Shown here piece by piece: positions 24,323-32,851 of a DNA stretch of 64,000 nucleotides. Positions within the stretch are counted from its first letter, which is position 1. Every line of letters starts with the position of its first letter. The notes under the pieces were generated by a model, which did not search any database, had not been told where the DNA came from, and saw only the letters and a list, made by a program, of their open reading frames with translations. The stretch covers positions 62,001 through 126,000 of the forward strand of contig NZ_JPKG01000033.1 in assembly GCF_000735605.1 (NCBI RefSeq), given 5' to 3'. The DNA is from Allobosea sp. LC85. GTDB taxonomy: Bacteria; Pseudomonadota; Alphaproteobacteria; Rhizobiales; Beijerinckiaceae. The translations under genes were made by a program, and so were the position numbers.

Positions 24323-25462
24323 GTGGCTAAACTTAAACCTGGGACATCGAGCACAGCCCTGCTCGTCCGGTGGTTCATCTCATCGGCGACGCTCACTGTC
24401 CCGCAGGCGGCAGGGCCGGTCGCCTTCGCGCTGGTCGCCCTGGCTCTCACCGGAGACACCAGCGGCGGCGCGGCGATGATCCTGGCAATGACGCTCGCTC
24501 AAGTGATCGGTGCGATCCCGATCACCCGGGCCGGGGCACGCTTTCCGGTGACGACGTTCCTGCGGCTGCTGGTGGTCTTCCGGACCATTGCGCTCGCGTC
24601 CATCGCGGTGCTGGCTCACTACTCGGCCGCGTTCGGCTGGCTCATCGCATTTTCAGCGCTTGCGGGGGCGGTGAACGGCGCCGCCTTCGGCTATCTGCGG
24701 ACGGTGCTCAACGCGCTGGCGCCGGCCTCGAAATTGCCGAGAGCGCTCGGCATCTCAGCGACCCTCAACGAGGTCACGTTCGTCCTGGCTCCCGTGGCCG
24801 CCTCCGGGCTGGGCAGCGTCTCGCCGGTCTTCGCCGTGCTGGTCGTCGCGGCGCTCGGGGCCATCCCCGCCCTGCTAGTGCCGACGACAGCGTCAGTGGC
24901 ACCGGAAGAGGCGCATCATCCCGATGCGTCGGTCATCAGCCCGGCCATCCTGCTCTGGCTGATCTGCGCCGCGGCGGGCGGATCGACCGTGGCGGCGCTC
25001 GAGATCGGTGCTGTCGCTCTCGCCGTGCATTTCGGCTACGAACCGACCCTCGCCATCCTGTTCACGGTGCCGCTTTGCCTCGCTTCGGTGGCGAGCGGCG
25101 TTTGGGTCAGCGTTCGCAACCGCATGCAGACACGCAGGGCCGTCCTGATCCAGCTGACGGTCATGACGCTTGGCTCGATCATCGTTGCGCTCCAGATCTC
25201 GATGGCGGTCACGGTCCTCGGCGCGGTCCTTGTCGGAGCGGTTCTGGCGCCGCTCGGCACCTATTACTCGCTCGCTCTCGACGCGCTTGCGCCTCCGAAG
25301 AAGCGGCCGGAGGTCTTCGCACTGCTTCGCACCGCAAACGCGACCGGCGTCATCGTCGCCAGTGCGGTGATGACGGCCGTCTCCCTGTCCACGGCCTTGA
25401 TCGTCGTGAGCTGCCTGATGATTACGGTCGTGGTCGTCGTCGGCCTCTCGCGCAAAGCGTGA
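24323..25462 (+). CDS. MFS-type transporter
   Basis: About 379 residues with 11-12 hydrophobic helices and an MFS-like layout (TRAGARFP loop after helix 2; a longer central loop VPTTASVAPEEAHHPDASV; RNRMQTRRA after helix 8). No specific family or substrate can be assigned; drug or sugar efflux are options. The GTG at 24323 (AKLKPGTSS...) is a likely start because the sequence upstream is hairpin-rich (GGGCCGGCCCGGCCCG then six T, 24291-24311) and not protein-like, but the start is uncertain. Confidence 0.75.
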   Translation: MAKLKPGTSSTALLVRWFISSATLTVPQAAGPVAFALVALALTGDTSGGAAMILAMTLAQVIGAIPITRAGARFPVTTFLRLLVVFRTIALASIAVLAHYSAAFGWLIAFSALAGAVNGAAFGYLRTVLNALAPASKLPRALGISATLNEVTFVLAPVAASGLGSVSPVFAVLVVAALGAIPALLVPTTASVAPEEAHHPDASVISPAILLWLICAAAGGSTVAALEIGAVALAVHFGYEPTLAILFTVPLCLASVASGVWVSVRNRMQTRRAVLIQLTVMTLGSIIVALQISMAVTVLGAVLVGAVLAPLGTYYSLALDALAPPKKRPEVFALLRTANATGVIVASAVMTAVSLSTALIVVSCLMITVVVVVGLSRKA

Positions 25463-25651
25463 GGATTGACGCCGATGGGAGGCCGGCGAAGCGCCCAGGC
25501 CTGGGTCGGCAGCTTGACCTGATCAGGCCAGGACGACTGGCAAAACCGTGGCCAGAACCTGGCCGGCCTCGACCCGCGTCGCGCTTGGCGCGGTCGTCGG
25601 CGAACGCGGCGAGCCGCATTCCAGGAATACGCGCCAAGAAAAGATCCGCCC

Positions 25652-25679
25652 AAAAAAAGACCCGCCGTGGTGGCGGGTC
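25652..25679 (-). terminator. Rho-independent terminator on the minus strand
   Basis: GACCCGCC (25659-25666) pairs with GGCGGGTC (25672-25679). On the minus strand the stem is followed by seven T residues (25652-25658). No minus-strand protein gene lies to its right, which points to a small RNA. Confidence 0.8.
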
Positions 25680-25720
25680 CAGAGGGGGAGGGTGTTCTAC
25701 CTTACTTCGCGCACCTGACT
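25652..25720 (-). ncRNA. candidate small RNA
   Basis: The minus strand reads a C-rich single-stranded stretch (ACACCCTCCCCCTC, able to pair with ribosome binding sites) directly before the terminator at 25652-25679. A CRP-like palindrome lies just upstream (25728-25743). No open frame fits. The 5' end is a guess; transcription has not been shown. Confidence 0.45.
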
Positions 25721-25727
25721 GTCCGTC

Positions 25728-25743
25728 TGTGATCGAGGTCACA
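25728..25743. promoter_or_regulatory. CRP/FNR-type binding site
   Basis: TGTGATCGAGGTCACA, a match to the TGTGA-N6-TCACA core of CRP sites. It is placed where it could activate the minus-strand small RNA candidate, or once served a plus-strand operon now reduced to a fahA remnant. Confidence 0.5.
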
Positions 25744-25772
25744 TCACCTGTGAAACCGGGCTGCCCGATAAA

Positions 25773-25872
25773 GCATCGGCCCGAAAAGTGGATTGCGGTT
25801 TTCGGGGCAAAGCCGATGCAAACACAAAAGGCTGGATCATCGGACCGGATACGATCTCCGGTCCGATGATCC
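25773..25872. repeat. GCATCGG-family repeat and companion hairpin
   Basis: The first hairpin lies at 25773-25819 (GCATCGGCC ... GCCGATGC) and the companion hairpin at 25834-25872 (GGATCATCGGACCGGA and its complement). The repeat ends about 30 bases before the point where fahA-like coding sequence begins, so it may mark the deletion junction. Confidence 0.88.
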
Positions 25873-25902
25873 AGCGGACGCAATTGCCGTCAGGAAGGGG
25901 CC

Positions 25903-26121
25903 AGTAGAACGAGTTCCGGTTCAGGTCCGGGCAGCTGCGGCAGCATCCTCGAAGCGACCCACGGCGGCACTCGGCCGATCATTCTCGCCTCCGGCGAGGG
26001 ACGAAGCTTTCTCGAAGAGGGCGACCAGGTCATCCTGAAATCCCTTGGCAGGCGCAGCGGCTTGGCGCCAAATGGCTTCGATGAATGCCGGGCTGCCATC
26101 GTTCCGTGTCGAGGGGGAGGC
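25903..26121 (+). pseudogene. fahA: 3' remnant of fumarylacetoacetase
   Basis: In frame 1 this encodes about 70 residues. GSCGSILEATHGGTRPIILA, then SFLEEGDQVILKSLGR and GFDECRAAIVP match the C-terminal beta-sheet region of fumarylacetoacetase. The first 340 or so residues are absent. The native stop after IVP is changed to a sense codon (TGT), so the frame runs without interruption into maiA. The remnant explains why maiA stands here: tyrosine-degradation operons usually carry fahA next to maiA. Confidence 0.75.
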
Positions 26122-26124
26122 ACG

Positions 26125-26760
26125 ATGAAACTTTATACCTATTGGCGATCCACCTCCTCATACCGCGTTCGCATTGCGCTCGCGCTCAAAGGGCTCGAGG
26201 CCACACAGAGCTTCGTTCATCTCGTACGGAACGGGGGAGAGCAACATGGCGAGAGCTATCGTGCGCTCAACCCGCAAGGTCGGTTGCCGGCACTGGAACT
26301 CGACGACGGGACCATCCTGACCCAATCACCCGCCATTATCGAATATCTCGAGGAGATATATCCGGCTCCGGCTCTCCTCCCGCGCGACCCGATCATGCGT
26401 TCAAAGGTCCGGGCTGTCGCAGCGATCATTGGCTGTGACATTCATCCCCTCCACAATGTCGCGCCGCTTTCCTACCTTCGGCGAACCCTTGGGCATGCCG
26501 AACCGGAGGTCACGGCCTGGATCACCACTTGGATTGGGCAGGGGCTGGCCGCAGTCGACGCATTGATTGGCGAAGAGGGCTATTGCTTCGGCCCCCAGCC
26601 CGGTTTGGCGGATGTCTACCTGCTGCCCCAGGTCTACGCGGCGCGGCGTTTCCAGGTGCCGATGGACAGTTGCCCGCGAATCCTGCGGGTCGAGCGCTTG
26701 TGCAACGATCACCCCGCATTTCAGAGTGCTCATCCGTCGATGCAAGGCGATGCCGAGTAG
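26125..26760 (+). CDS. maiA: maleylacetoacetate isomerase (zeta-class GST)
   Basis: The product has 211 residues of the glutathione-transferase fold. The active-site segment YWRSTSSYRVRIALALKG (residues 6-23), the LNPQGRLPALELDDG and QSPAIIEYLEE glutathione-site motifs, and the zeta-class CDIHPLHN motif are all present. It isomerises maleylacetoacetate to fumarylacetoacetate in tyrosine/homogentisate breakdown, in the cytoplasm. GAGGGGGAGG (26111-26120) precedes the ATG. The next enzyme, fumarylacetoacetase, is only a remnant directly upstream, and no hmgA is in the window, so the pathway must be completed elsewhere or is broken. Confidence 0.92.
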   Translation: MKLYTYWRSTSSYRVRIALALKGLEATQSFVHLVRNGGEQHGESYRALNPQGRLPALELDDGTILTQSPAIIEYLEEIYPAPALLPRDPIMRSKVRAVAAIIGCDIHPLHNVAPLSYLRRTLGHAEPEVTAWITTWIGQGLAAVDALIGEEGYCFGPQPGLADVYLLPQVYAARRFQVPMDSCPRILRVERLCNDHPAFQSAHPSMQGDAE

Positions 26761-27051
26761 TTGGCTCGACATGTTGGCAAAGGCTCCTCTTCCGCTCGGC
26801 GCCACAACCGGGCTTTGGCTCCCGAAAGCGGACCTCACAAGCGCGACAGCGGCATCTCCGAAGCCGACCCAAACCGGAACTCAACTGGACTGGTCGGGGG
26901 AGATGAGCCGGGCCTTCCCAAGCACACAACCTGATAGGCTTGGGAAGCTTCGGGGCGTCCTGGCCGACCCCGAAGCTTGAACCACGGCCTAAGGTTTGCT
27001 CTCTTACGTCTGCGCACCTTGTGCTCGCGCCGACCTGTAATAGTGGACGTG
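26761..27051. other. intergenic stretch with one hairpin
   Basis: A 10-bp inverted repeat (CTTCCCAAGC 26914-26923, GCTTGGGAAG 26938-26947) lies between maiA and the DUF2200 gene; there is no T run. No gene is supported. Confidence 0.45.
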
Positions 27052-27411
27052 ATGGCCCAGCACCCCATCTACAGAATGAGCTTCGCCAAAGTTTATCCGC
27101 TTCTGGTTGCCAAGGCGGAGAGGAAGGGCCGCACGAAAGCGGAGGTCGACCAAATCATCCACTGGCTGACCGGCTACGACCAAGAGGCGCTCTCCTCCCA
27201 GCTCGCGAAGAATACAGACTACGAGACATTCTTCGCCCAGGCGCCGGCGCTCAATCCTGCGCGTGCCGACATAAGGGGAACTGTCTGCGGTGTCCGAGTC
27301 GAAGACATAGCCGAGCCGTTGATGCAGGAGATCCGCTATTTGGACAAGCTCATCGACGAACTCGCCCGGGGGAGGGCGATCGATAAGATCCTATACCACC
27401 GGCAAGCATAG
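27052..27411 (+). CDS. DUF2200 family protein
   Basis: The 119-residue protein starts [20 protein letters not shown] and contains [13 protein letters not shown] and the [12 protein letters not shown] segment that define DUF2200. The family is small, cytoplasmic and of unknown function. The ATG at 27052 is favoured by the family's usual N-terminus; a longer frame from 26977 adds unrelated residues. Confidence 0.85.
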   Translation: MAQHPIYRMSFAKVYPLLVAKAERKGRTKAEVDQIIHWLTGYDQEALSSQLAKNTDYETFFAQAPALNPARADIRGTVCGVRVEDIAEPLMQEIRYLDKLIDELARGRAIDKILYHRQA

Positions 27412-27531
27412 ATCTGGCATTTGTGTCGACGTCCAAGGCTCCCTTTGGTCCGCCTCCCGCCCCACCCGGTCATTGCGACGGCCGGCTAGCTTGAGGCAGC
27501 CACGCGCCAACTGCCGACGTTAGGCCATTGC

Positions 27532-27855
27532 TCAAACCGGACGTAGGAAAGCACCGAAGTGACCACGCAAACCGGCGGCCTGGCCCGGCCGCCCTTTAAG
27601 CGTGTGCTTAGCGGTCTCGTTGGGTGTCTCACCAAACCGGCGTTGATAAGCGGTCGCAAACCGCGCCAAATTTGTGAAGGCGTATCGGCGAGCAACTTGG
27701 CTGACGACCGCCTCAGTGGAGCGGTTGGCCAGTTCATCTCTTATCAGGTCGAGCCGGATACGATGGAGAGCGGCTAACGGCGTCTGGTCGCGAAAACGAT
27801 TGAACACGGCCTCAAGCGTTCGCAGGCTGCACCCGGCGCCTGCTGCCGGTTCTGT
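27532..27855 (-). pseudogene. C-terminal remnant of an AraC-family regulator
   Basis: The frame encodes the two helix-turn-helix motifs of the AraC DNA-binding domain. It begins GCSLRTLEAVFNRFRDQTPL and continues LIRDELANRSTEAVVSQVAR, then FTNLARFATAYQRRFGETPN. The ligand-binding N-terminal domain is missing: the frame is cut at about 27855, where IS3-type sequence begins. It is probably a gene broken by the insertion or by a later deletion. Confidence 0.75.
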
Positions 27856-27865
27856 GGACCATCAG

Positions 27866-28075
27866 TTAGGCTAGTCCGACCTCCTTTTCGAACTCAACCG
27901 GACTGACATAGCCGATGGTCGAGTGCCTGCGGATCGTGTTGTAGAACCGCTCGATGTAATCGAGCACATCGGCTCTTGCGGCATCGCGCGTCCGATAGAC
28001 CTGCCCCTGATCCGCTCGGTTTTCGGGGTGGAGAAGAAGCTCTCCATGGCGGCATGGCCGCGTCCTCATCCGTCG
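27866..28075 (-). mobile_element. IS3-family transposase remnant (orfB 3' end)
   Basis: The minus strand encodes the end of the IS3 OrfB integrase domain: AAMESFFSTPKTER, then a frameshift near 28010, then YIERFYNTIRRHSTIGYVSP and the final VEFEKEVGLA. The catalytic DDE residues, apart from the last section, are absent and no terminal inverted repeats can be paired. A dead fragment that abuts the AraC remnant. Confidence 0.8.
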
Positions 28076-28149
28076 AAACATCCCGCCGGTTTTGAAATCG
28101 CCGGCCGCCTGAGCAAACTCGGTTCGACGCTGCCCCTATTCGTCACCGG

Positions 28150-28617
28150 TTAGCCCTGTGCGTCGTTTCCCGTGATGCTGTTTCGAAGCTCGATTGGGTT
28201 GGCGATGGTGCGGAGCGTCTTGAAACCTTCGCCGGTGCCAAGGATCGTCACGTTGCCATAGTCGAGCATGCGCCCCAAGATTGATTGATCGATCTGGACG
28301 CTCTCGACCTTGTCCATGTTCATCTCCGTGGTCTCCCGCTGGATGAGACCTTTCTTGTAGATGACCCGTCGGTTGGTGACTGCGATCTCGGTGACCCACG
28401 AGTGGAACCATTGCTGAATCAGGAGGACCGCCGCAACCAGGGCGAGGGCGTGTCCCGTATACCGCCAAAGCCCCGGCAGGAACTGCGAATAGCTGAGCCA
28501 GTAAGCGACCACGGCTAGGAGCGCAACCGCAACACCGGGCCAGTACACTATCCAATGAATGGACGAGATGTGCCGGACCTGCTCATTGGGCTGCAAGACG
28601 CGCTGAACGTAGCTCAT
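28150..28617 (-). CDS. bacterial PH-domain (YdbS-like) membrane protein
   Basis: The protein has 155 residues. Two N-terminal helices (about 22-42 and 52-70) are followed by a bPH2 domain: WFHSWVTEIAVTNRRVIYKK, then GLIQRETTEMNMDKVESVQI, then LGRMLDYGNVTILGTGEG. Members sit in the inner membrane with unknown function. The stop lies just after an IS3 remnant region, but the gene is intact. The start MSYVQRVLQPNEQVRH fits the family. Confidence 0.87.
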   Translation of the reverse strand: MSYVQRVLQPNEQVRHISSIHWIVYWPGVAVALLAVVAYWLSYSQFLPGLWRYTGHALALVAAVLLIQQWFHSWVTEIAVTNRRVIYKKGLIQRETTEMNMDKVESVQIDQSILGRMLDYGNVTILGTGEGFKTLRTIANPIELRNSITGNDAQG

Positions 28618-29027
28618 GAGAATGGGTCTCCTTCAGCAGCATAGGGAACGCCACCCGATATTCCAACCACGGTGGGGACCATTAGGGCAGGTGCAGAAGA
28701 TTTTCCGATTAAGCCGCTACGGCACCATTGAATCTTGCCACTCCTTGCACGGCCTATTGGCTCTCCCGATTATAGCAATGCACGCGCTGCGGCATGAAGA
28801 TGAGCCAATGCCATTGCATTCTGTCGCAGACGCACGCGTCGCTGATCTGGGTGCGCTGTGGACTTGGCAGTCGCAGCACAGGAAGGCAGCCGGGCGTGGT
28901 GATGCCCCGCTGGGACTCATCGAAATAAACATGTTATCATTCCGTTAAGGAATTCATCGAATTGCCTCGCGGACAAGTCCAGCCGCGCGTCTGCAATCCA
29001 GTGGCGGGCTTTGACACAGGTGAAGTC
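28618..29027. other. intergenic region, no supported gene
   Basis: About 410 bases between divergent genes. Open frames here have no ribosome binding site. The AT-rich stretch 28915-28950 (ATAAACATGTTATCATTCCG) could hold the promoter of the Gly/Tyr-rich protein gene. Confidence 0.4.
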
Positions 29028-29624
29028 ATGAATACACTTCTTGCACTCCCTGTTGCCGCTCTGATTGGCGTCGGCAGTCTCGTCTTCACCCCGAGTGATG
29101 CGGAAGCCCAACGCCGTGGTATCGGCGCAGGTGGTGGATACCGAGGCACTGCCGTGGGCGGTGGCTATCGCGTCGGATATCGTGGCGCGTACCGTGCCGG
29201 ATACCGTGGAGCTTACCGTGGGGCGGCATACCGTGGCGGTTACTACGGCAACCGGTACTACGGTGGCCGGGCGCTCGCAGCGGGTGTCGGTCTCGCAGCA
29301 GGTGCTGCCTATTACGGCAGCGGCTACGGCTACGGTTCAGGCTATGGCTACGCCGCTCCTGCCGAATACGGCTATAATACCAATGGCGGCTATAGCGACG
29401 CTTCCTATGCCACCACCACATATTCCGGCAGCGGATATTGCGATCCGGGAATCGTGAGCGGCTATCCGCAGACCGTCTACTACAACACGCCGGCCTCAAC
29501 TTACTATGGCGGTAGCGGCTATTATGGCGGCGGCTACTACGGTGGAAGCTACTATGGCGGCGGCTACTATGGCCGACCTGTTGTTCGTGCGGGCATTCGC
29601 CGCGCCGTATACTACAATAACTGA
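29028..29624 (+). CDS. secreted Gly/Tyr-rich repeat protein
   Basis: The 198-residue protein has a signal peptide (MNTLLALPVAALIGVGSLVF, cleaved near AEAQ). The mature chain is almost wholly low-complexity: YRGAYRAGYRGAYRG units first, then a short hydrophobic ALAAGVGLAAGAAYY, then YGSGYGYG and GGYYGGSYYGGGYYG units. A central CDPG holds a Cys. Such proteins occur in many Hyphomicrobiales and are unstudied; the composition suggests a surface or periplasmic, possibly phase-separating or adhesive, protein. AGGTGAAG upstream supports the start. Confidence 0.82.
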   Translation: MNTLLALPVAALIGVGSLVFTPSDAEAQRRGIGAGGGYRGTAVGGGYRVGYRGAYRAGYRGAYRGAAYRGGYYGNRYYGGRALAAGVGLAAGAAYYGSGYGYGSGYGYAAPAEYGYNTNGGYSDASYATTTYSGSGYCDPGIVSGYPQTVYYNTPASTYYGGSGYYGGGYYGGSYYGGGYYGRPVVRAGIRRAVYYNN

Positions 29625-29843
29625 CCAGTTGTTGGGCACTACGGCAGGCGCTGGTAAATCTCCAACACCTGTAGGGTATCAGCGCACTCGTCGCGGTCCT
29701 GGTTCGAAACAGCCGATCCGCCAAATCTGACCAAATATCGCCGCAGCGAAGTCGCCAGAGCGAGGTCGCGCTGGTCCCAACGCCTGCCCAATCACGCCTT
29801 GAAGCGGGTCCTAGCGCGAACCAAGTCGTTGATGAAGCGAGAA

Positions 29844-29880
29844 TGGCGCTCCCGACACGATTCGAACGTGAGACATTTAC
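29844..29880 (-). other. tRNA 3'-end-like remnant
   Basis: The minus strand reads TCACGTTCGAATCGTGT (T-arm with the invariant GTTCGAATC loop, one stem mismatch) followed by CGGGAGCGCCA, an acceptor-like strand ending in CCA. No matching 5' acceptor, D arm or anticodon arm can be folded upstream. It looks like a tRNA fragment, as left by integration at a tRNA gene. Confidence 0.4.
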
Positions 29881-30277
29881 CTCGAGGACAATGCCCCCAC
29901 TGAGATGGCCTAAAGTTGGCTATCGCCCCCTTGGCTAACACCGGATTATCCATGAACCAAGACGCCGACAGGGGACGCTATCAAAGTCCGGAATGGGCCA
30001 AACTCTCCCGTCCCGCGCTCTGCCGCGAAGGTCTCACTTGGGTCGTTTGAGGCTCGGGTCGTTTGGGGTCATTGGGCTGGAAGGCCCCCAAAGTCTCCCA
30101 TATCGACAGCGCATGCGTGCGCTGGGGGGCCTGAGTTTGCTGCTGCGTCAAGTGCTTATAGAGAGGGGCGGGAGGTTTGATGCGGAGCTGGTCCAACCGA
30201 AGGCCTTGCATCATGTTTCATCCAGCACCCAATCGGCCCTCGCGGGGGCACGTTCACGCTCAACGAGGATCTGATCG
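29881..30277. other. intergenic region, no supported gene
   Basis: Open frames on both strands (for example minus 29981-30214) lack ribosome binding sites and recognisable products. I see no RNA gene or repeat family here apart from the tRNA-like fragment to the left. Confidence 0.4.
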
Positions 30278-31324
30278 ATGCTAGTGGACGACTTCCGTTC
30301 GGATACGGTCACGCGCCCCGATGCGGGGATGCGCTCTGCCATGGCTGCGGCCGAGGTTGGCGACGCCGTCTACGATGACTGCCCGACCACCAGGCGCCTG
30401 GAAGCGATCGTCGCCGAGCGATTGGGAAAGGAAGCCGCGCTCTTCTTCCCCACCGGCACGCAGGCAAACCTGGCCGGGCTCATGGCTCATTGCGGCCGCG
30501 GCGACGAGTATCTCGTCGGCCAGATGGCTCACACCTATCGGCTCGAGGGCGGCGGCGCCGCGGTCCTGGGGTCGATCCAGCCGCAGCCTCTGCCCAATGA
30601 GCCGGATGGGACGATCGCACTGGACGCCATTGCGAACGCGATCAAGCCGAACGACTTTCACTTTGCAGTCACACGGCTGCTCGCGCTGGAAAACACCTTC
30701 AACGGCCTGGTCCTGCCCGACGCCTATCTGCAAGCCGCAACTGAACTCGCCCGTTCTCGCGGGCTTGCGACGCATCTGGACGGTGCGCGGTTGATGAACG
30801 CTGCCGTGGCGAGTGGCCGGGACGCGGCATGGATTGCGGCGCAGTTCGACACCGTGTCCCTGTGTCTCTCCAAGGGGCTGGGAGCGCCGGTTGGATCGGT
30901 CCTCGTCGGCCCCAGGGACTTCATCGAGAAGTCCCGCCGGATCAGGAAAATGCTGGGCGGCGGCATGCGCCAGACCGGCGTGCTGGCCGGGGCCGCGATC
31001 TACGCCCTGGAACACAACGTCGCGCGGCTCGGTGACGATCATCGCCGCGCCGCAGATCTCGCGACCGTGCTGGCGCGTTATCCCGAGCTTGGCGCGGGAC
31101 CATCACGCACGAACATGGTGTTCATGACGCCCAAGGGGCTTGATGTCAGTGCTTTCGTCGCGTTTCTGCGCGGTCGCGGCATCGCGGTCGGCGGGCGATA
31201 CGGAACGCTGCGCTGGGTGACCCATCTGGACGTGGGCGACGATGCCGTGGAGCGGGTTGCCGAGTCCTGCGAGGTCTTCTTCGACACGCAAACCTCGCCC
31301 GCCGGATTGAGAGCGCAGGCCTGA
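30278..31324 (+). CDS. ltaE: low-specificity L-threonine aldolase
   Basis: The product has 348 residues, a PLP enzyme that splits L-threonine or beta-hydroxy amino acids to glycine and an aldehyde. Family landmarks are DFRSDTVTRP at the N-terminus, FFPTGTQANLAG, ENTFNGLVLP, the PLP-phosphate region HLDGARL, and the Schiff-base lysine 199 in SLCLSKGLGAPVGS. The length fits. GAGGA upstream supports the ATG at 30278. It is monocistronic. After the stop, 31325-31536 holds nothing obvious. Confidence 0.93.
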   Translation: MLVDDFRSDTVTRPDAGMRSAMAAAEVGDAVYDDCPTTRRLEAIVAERLGKEAALFFPTGTQANLAGLMAHCGRGDEYLVGQMAHTYRLEGGGAAVLGSIQPQPLPNEPDGTIALDAIANAIKPNDFHFAVTRLLALENTFNGLVLPDAYLQAATELARSRGLATHLDGARLMNAAVASGRDAAWIAAQFDTVSLCLSKGLGAPVGSVLVGPRDFIEKSRRIRKMLGGGMRQTGVLAGAAIYALEHNVARLGDDHRRAADLATVLARYPELGAGPSRTNMVFMTPKGLDVSAFVAFLRGRGIAVGGRYGTLRWVTHLDVGDDAVERVAESCEVFFDTQTSPAGLRAQA

Positions 31325-31536
31325 GGGCCAGGCGCTGGCAACCGGCCGCAGTTGATCTGATTGGACGCTTGTATCAGGACGATTTCGCGATCGACTGCAG
31401 CATGTCTGTAGAGCATCGCCGCCCGCCTATGTCTGCCATCGGCCGCCGGCGCTAGCGGGCGCAAGCGCGCCGCTGGTCGCCCGCGGCGCAAAGTCCATTG
31501 TGGTCCCTCTCTGCAAGTTTCCCGTCCTCGCTGCGC

Positions 31537-31824
31537 TCAGACCTTCGGTGGAAGTCCACCGCGATCGAAGACCGGCACCGACTCTGTCTTGCCGGCCAAA
31601 GGGTCTCCCGTCGGCACATCTTCGGCCGCGCGCCGGATGGCCTCTTCGGATTCCGTCAAGCCATCCGGCGTGTCGTTGGCATCGCTGCCTTCGTCATGAA
31701 CATTGGTGCGGTCGCTGACGCGGCGGCCCGTGGTGACCGGATCCGACGCGATCGGGCTCTTGGTCGGGGTTGGCGGTTTGCGCTCGTCCTCGAGCAGCGC
31801 AGGATTTTCGCGGGGCTTTGGCAT
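31537..31824 (-). CDS. acidic hydrophilic hypothetical protein, 95 residues
   Basis: The product starts MPKPRENPALLEDERKPPTP and remains polar and probably disordered to its end (ESEEAIRRAAEDVPTGDPLA, then PPKV). AGGAGG lies six bases before the ATG at 31824, which excludes the longer frame. No family is recognised. Composition resembles the small stress-type proteins at 9541-10018, but no EcfG promoter is visible upstream. Confidence 0.65.
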   Translation of the reverse strand: MPKPRENPALLEDERKPPTPTKSPIASDPVTTGRRVSDRTNVHDEGSDANDTPDGLTESEEAIRRAAEDVPTGDPLAGKTESVPVFDRGGLPPKV

Positions 31825-32164
31825 GGCGTCCTCCTGTTCGCATGGCTTGCTCCTGTTGGGGAGGAAGCCTCCGGAAAACGATTTGTTCCGGGGTTGGCGC
31901 GGCGCCAGGAGCACACGCATCGCAAGGCCAGGCGCGCAGATGGCAAGAGCACGGCAAGAGCGGATATTTATCAGGTACTTCCGGACATTAGTTGATGGCT
32001 GAAAGCAACGTGCCCGCGTGGTCGGAGATGATGCGCCCGGGCCCTGATGACGTCGTTGTGTACTCCCTCATTTAGAAACGGAATGAACTGGACGGCCCTT
32101 TCGCGGTTGTTCCGACAGCGCGGCAGCGAGCCTGGGCGCAGGCGCCAAAGGCTGCAACACCAAC

Positions 32165-32203
32165 ACCACGCCAAGACACCACGCCAAGACACCACGACAA
32201 GAC
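32165..32203. repeat. three tandem 13-bp repeats before paoA
   Basis: ACCACGCCAAGAC at 32165-32177 and 32178-32190, and ACCACGACAAGAC at 32191-32203, directly before the paoA ribosome binding site (GGAGG at 32206). The rest of 31825-32164 shows no gene. Confidence 0.88.
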
Positions 32204-32215
32204 ACGGAGGCGGAT

Positions 32216-32851
32216 ATGCCAAATCCCAGCGAACTCGCATTGAACAGGCGTGACCTGATGGTCGTCGCCGGCGCCTGTGCAGCGCTGCCCGCCATGGGTG
32301 CGAGCGCGCATGCCCAGCCGGCGCCGGTCGGAGCACCGGTGCTCCATGACGTGTCGTTCGAGGTGAACGGCCGCCGGCACGCGCTGTCGATCGATACCCG
32401 CACCACCCTGCTCGATGCCCTGCGCGAACATCTGCATCTCACCGGTACGAAGAAGGGGTGCGATCATGGCCAGTGCGGCGCCTGCACGGTGATCGTCGAT
32501 GGCCAGCGGATCAATTCCTGCCTGACGCTTGCCGTCATGCACCAGAACGCCAGCGTCACGACGATCGAAGGCCTGGGGACCGCGGACAAGCTGCATCCGA
32601 TGCAGGCCGCCTTCGTCAGGCATGACGGCTTCCAGTGCGGCTACTGCACACCCGGCCAGATCTGCTCGGGCGTCGCGATGTTCGACGAGATCAGAGCCGG
32701 CATCCCGAGCCATGTCACCGCCGACCTGACGGCTGCGGTCGTGGCGAGCGAGACCGAAATCCGCGAGCGCATGAGCGGCAATATCTGCCGCTGCGGCGCC
32801 TACTCCAACATCGTCGAGGCGATGGTCGAAATCGGCGGGAGGCAGGGATGA
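32216..32851 (+). CDS. paoA: periplasmic aldehyde oxidoreductase, [2Fe-2S] subunit
   Basis: The product has 211 residues. A Tat-type signal ([20 protein letters not shown]) is followed by a plant-ferredoxin-like [2Fe-2S] domain ([15 protein letters not shown]) and the all-helical second [2Fe-2S] domain ([10 protein letters not shown] and NICRCGAY). This is the small subunit of the PaoABC molybdoenzyme that oxidises aromatic aldehydes in the periplasm. The Tat signal is expected to carry the folded complex across the membrane. The stop overlaps the paoB start (ATGA). GGAGG precedes the ATG. Confidence 0.92.
   Translation: MPNPSELALNRRDLMVVAGACAALPAMGASAHAQPAPVGAPVLHDVSFEVNGRRHALSIDTRTTLLDALREHLHLTGTKKGCDHGQCGACTVIVDGQRINSCLTLAVMHQNASVTTIEGLGTADKLHPMQAAFVRHDGFQCGYCTPGQICSGVAMFDEIRAGIPSHVTADLTAAVVASETEIRERMSGNICRCGAYSNIVEAMVEIGGRQG

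Noticed and set aside
29840..29940. Complete tRNA gene on the minus strand
   Set aside because: Only the T arm and 3' acceptor strand can be matched; no complementary 5' acceptor, D arm or anticodon stem was found.
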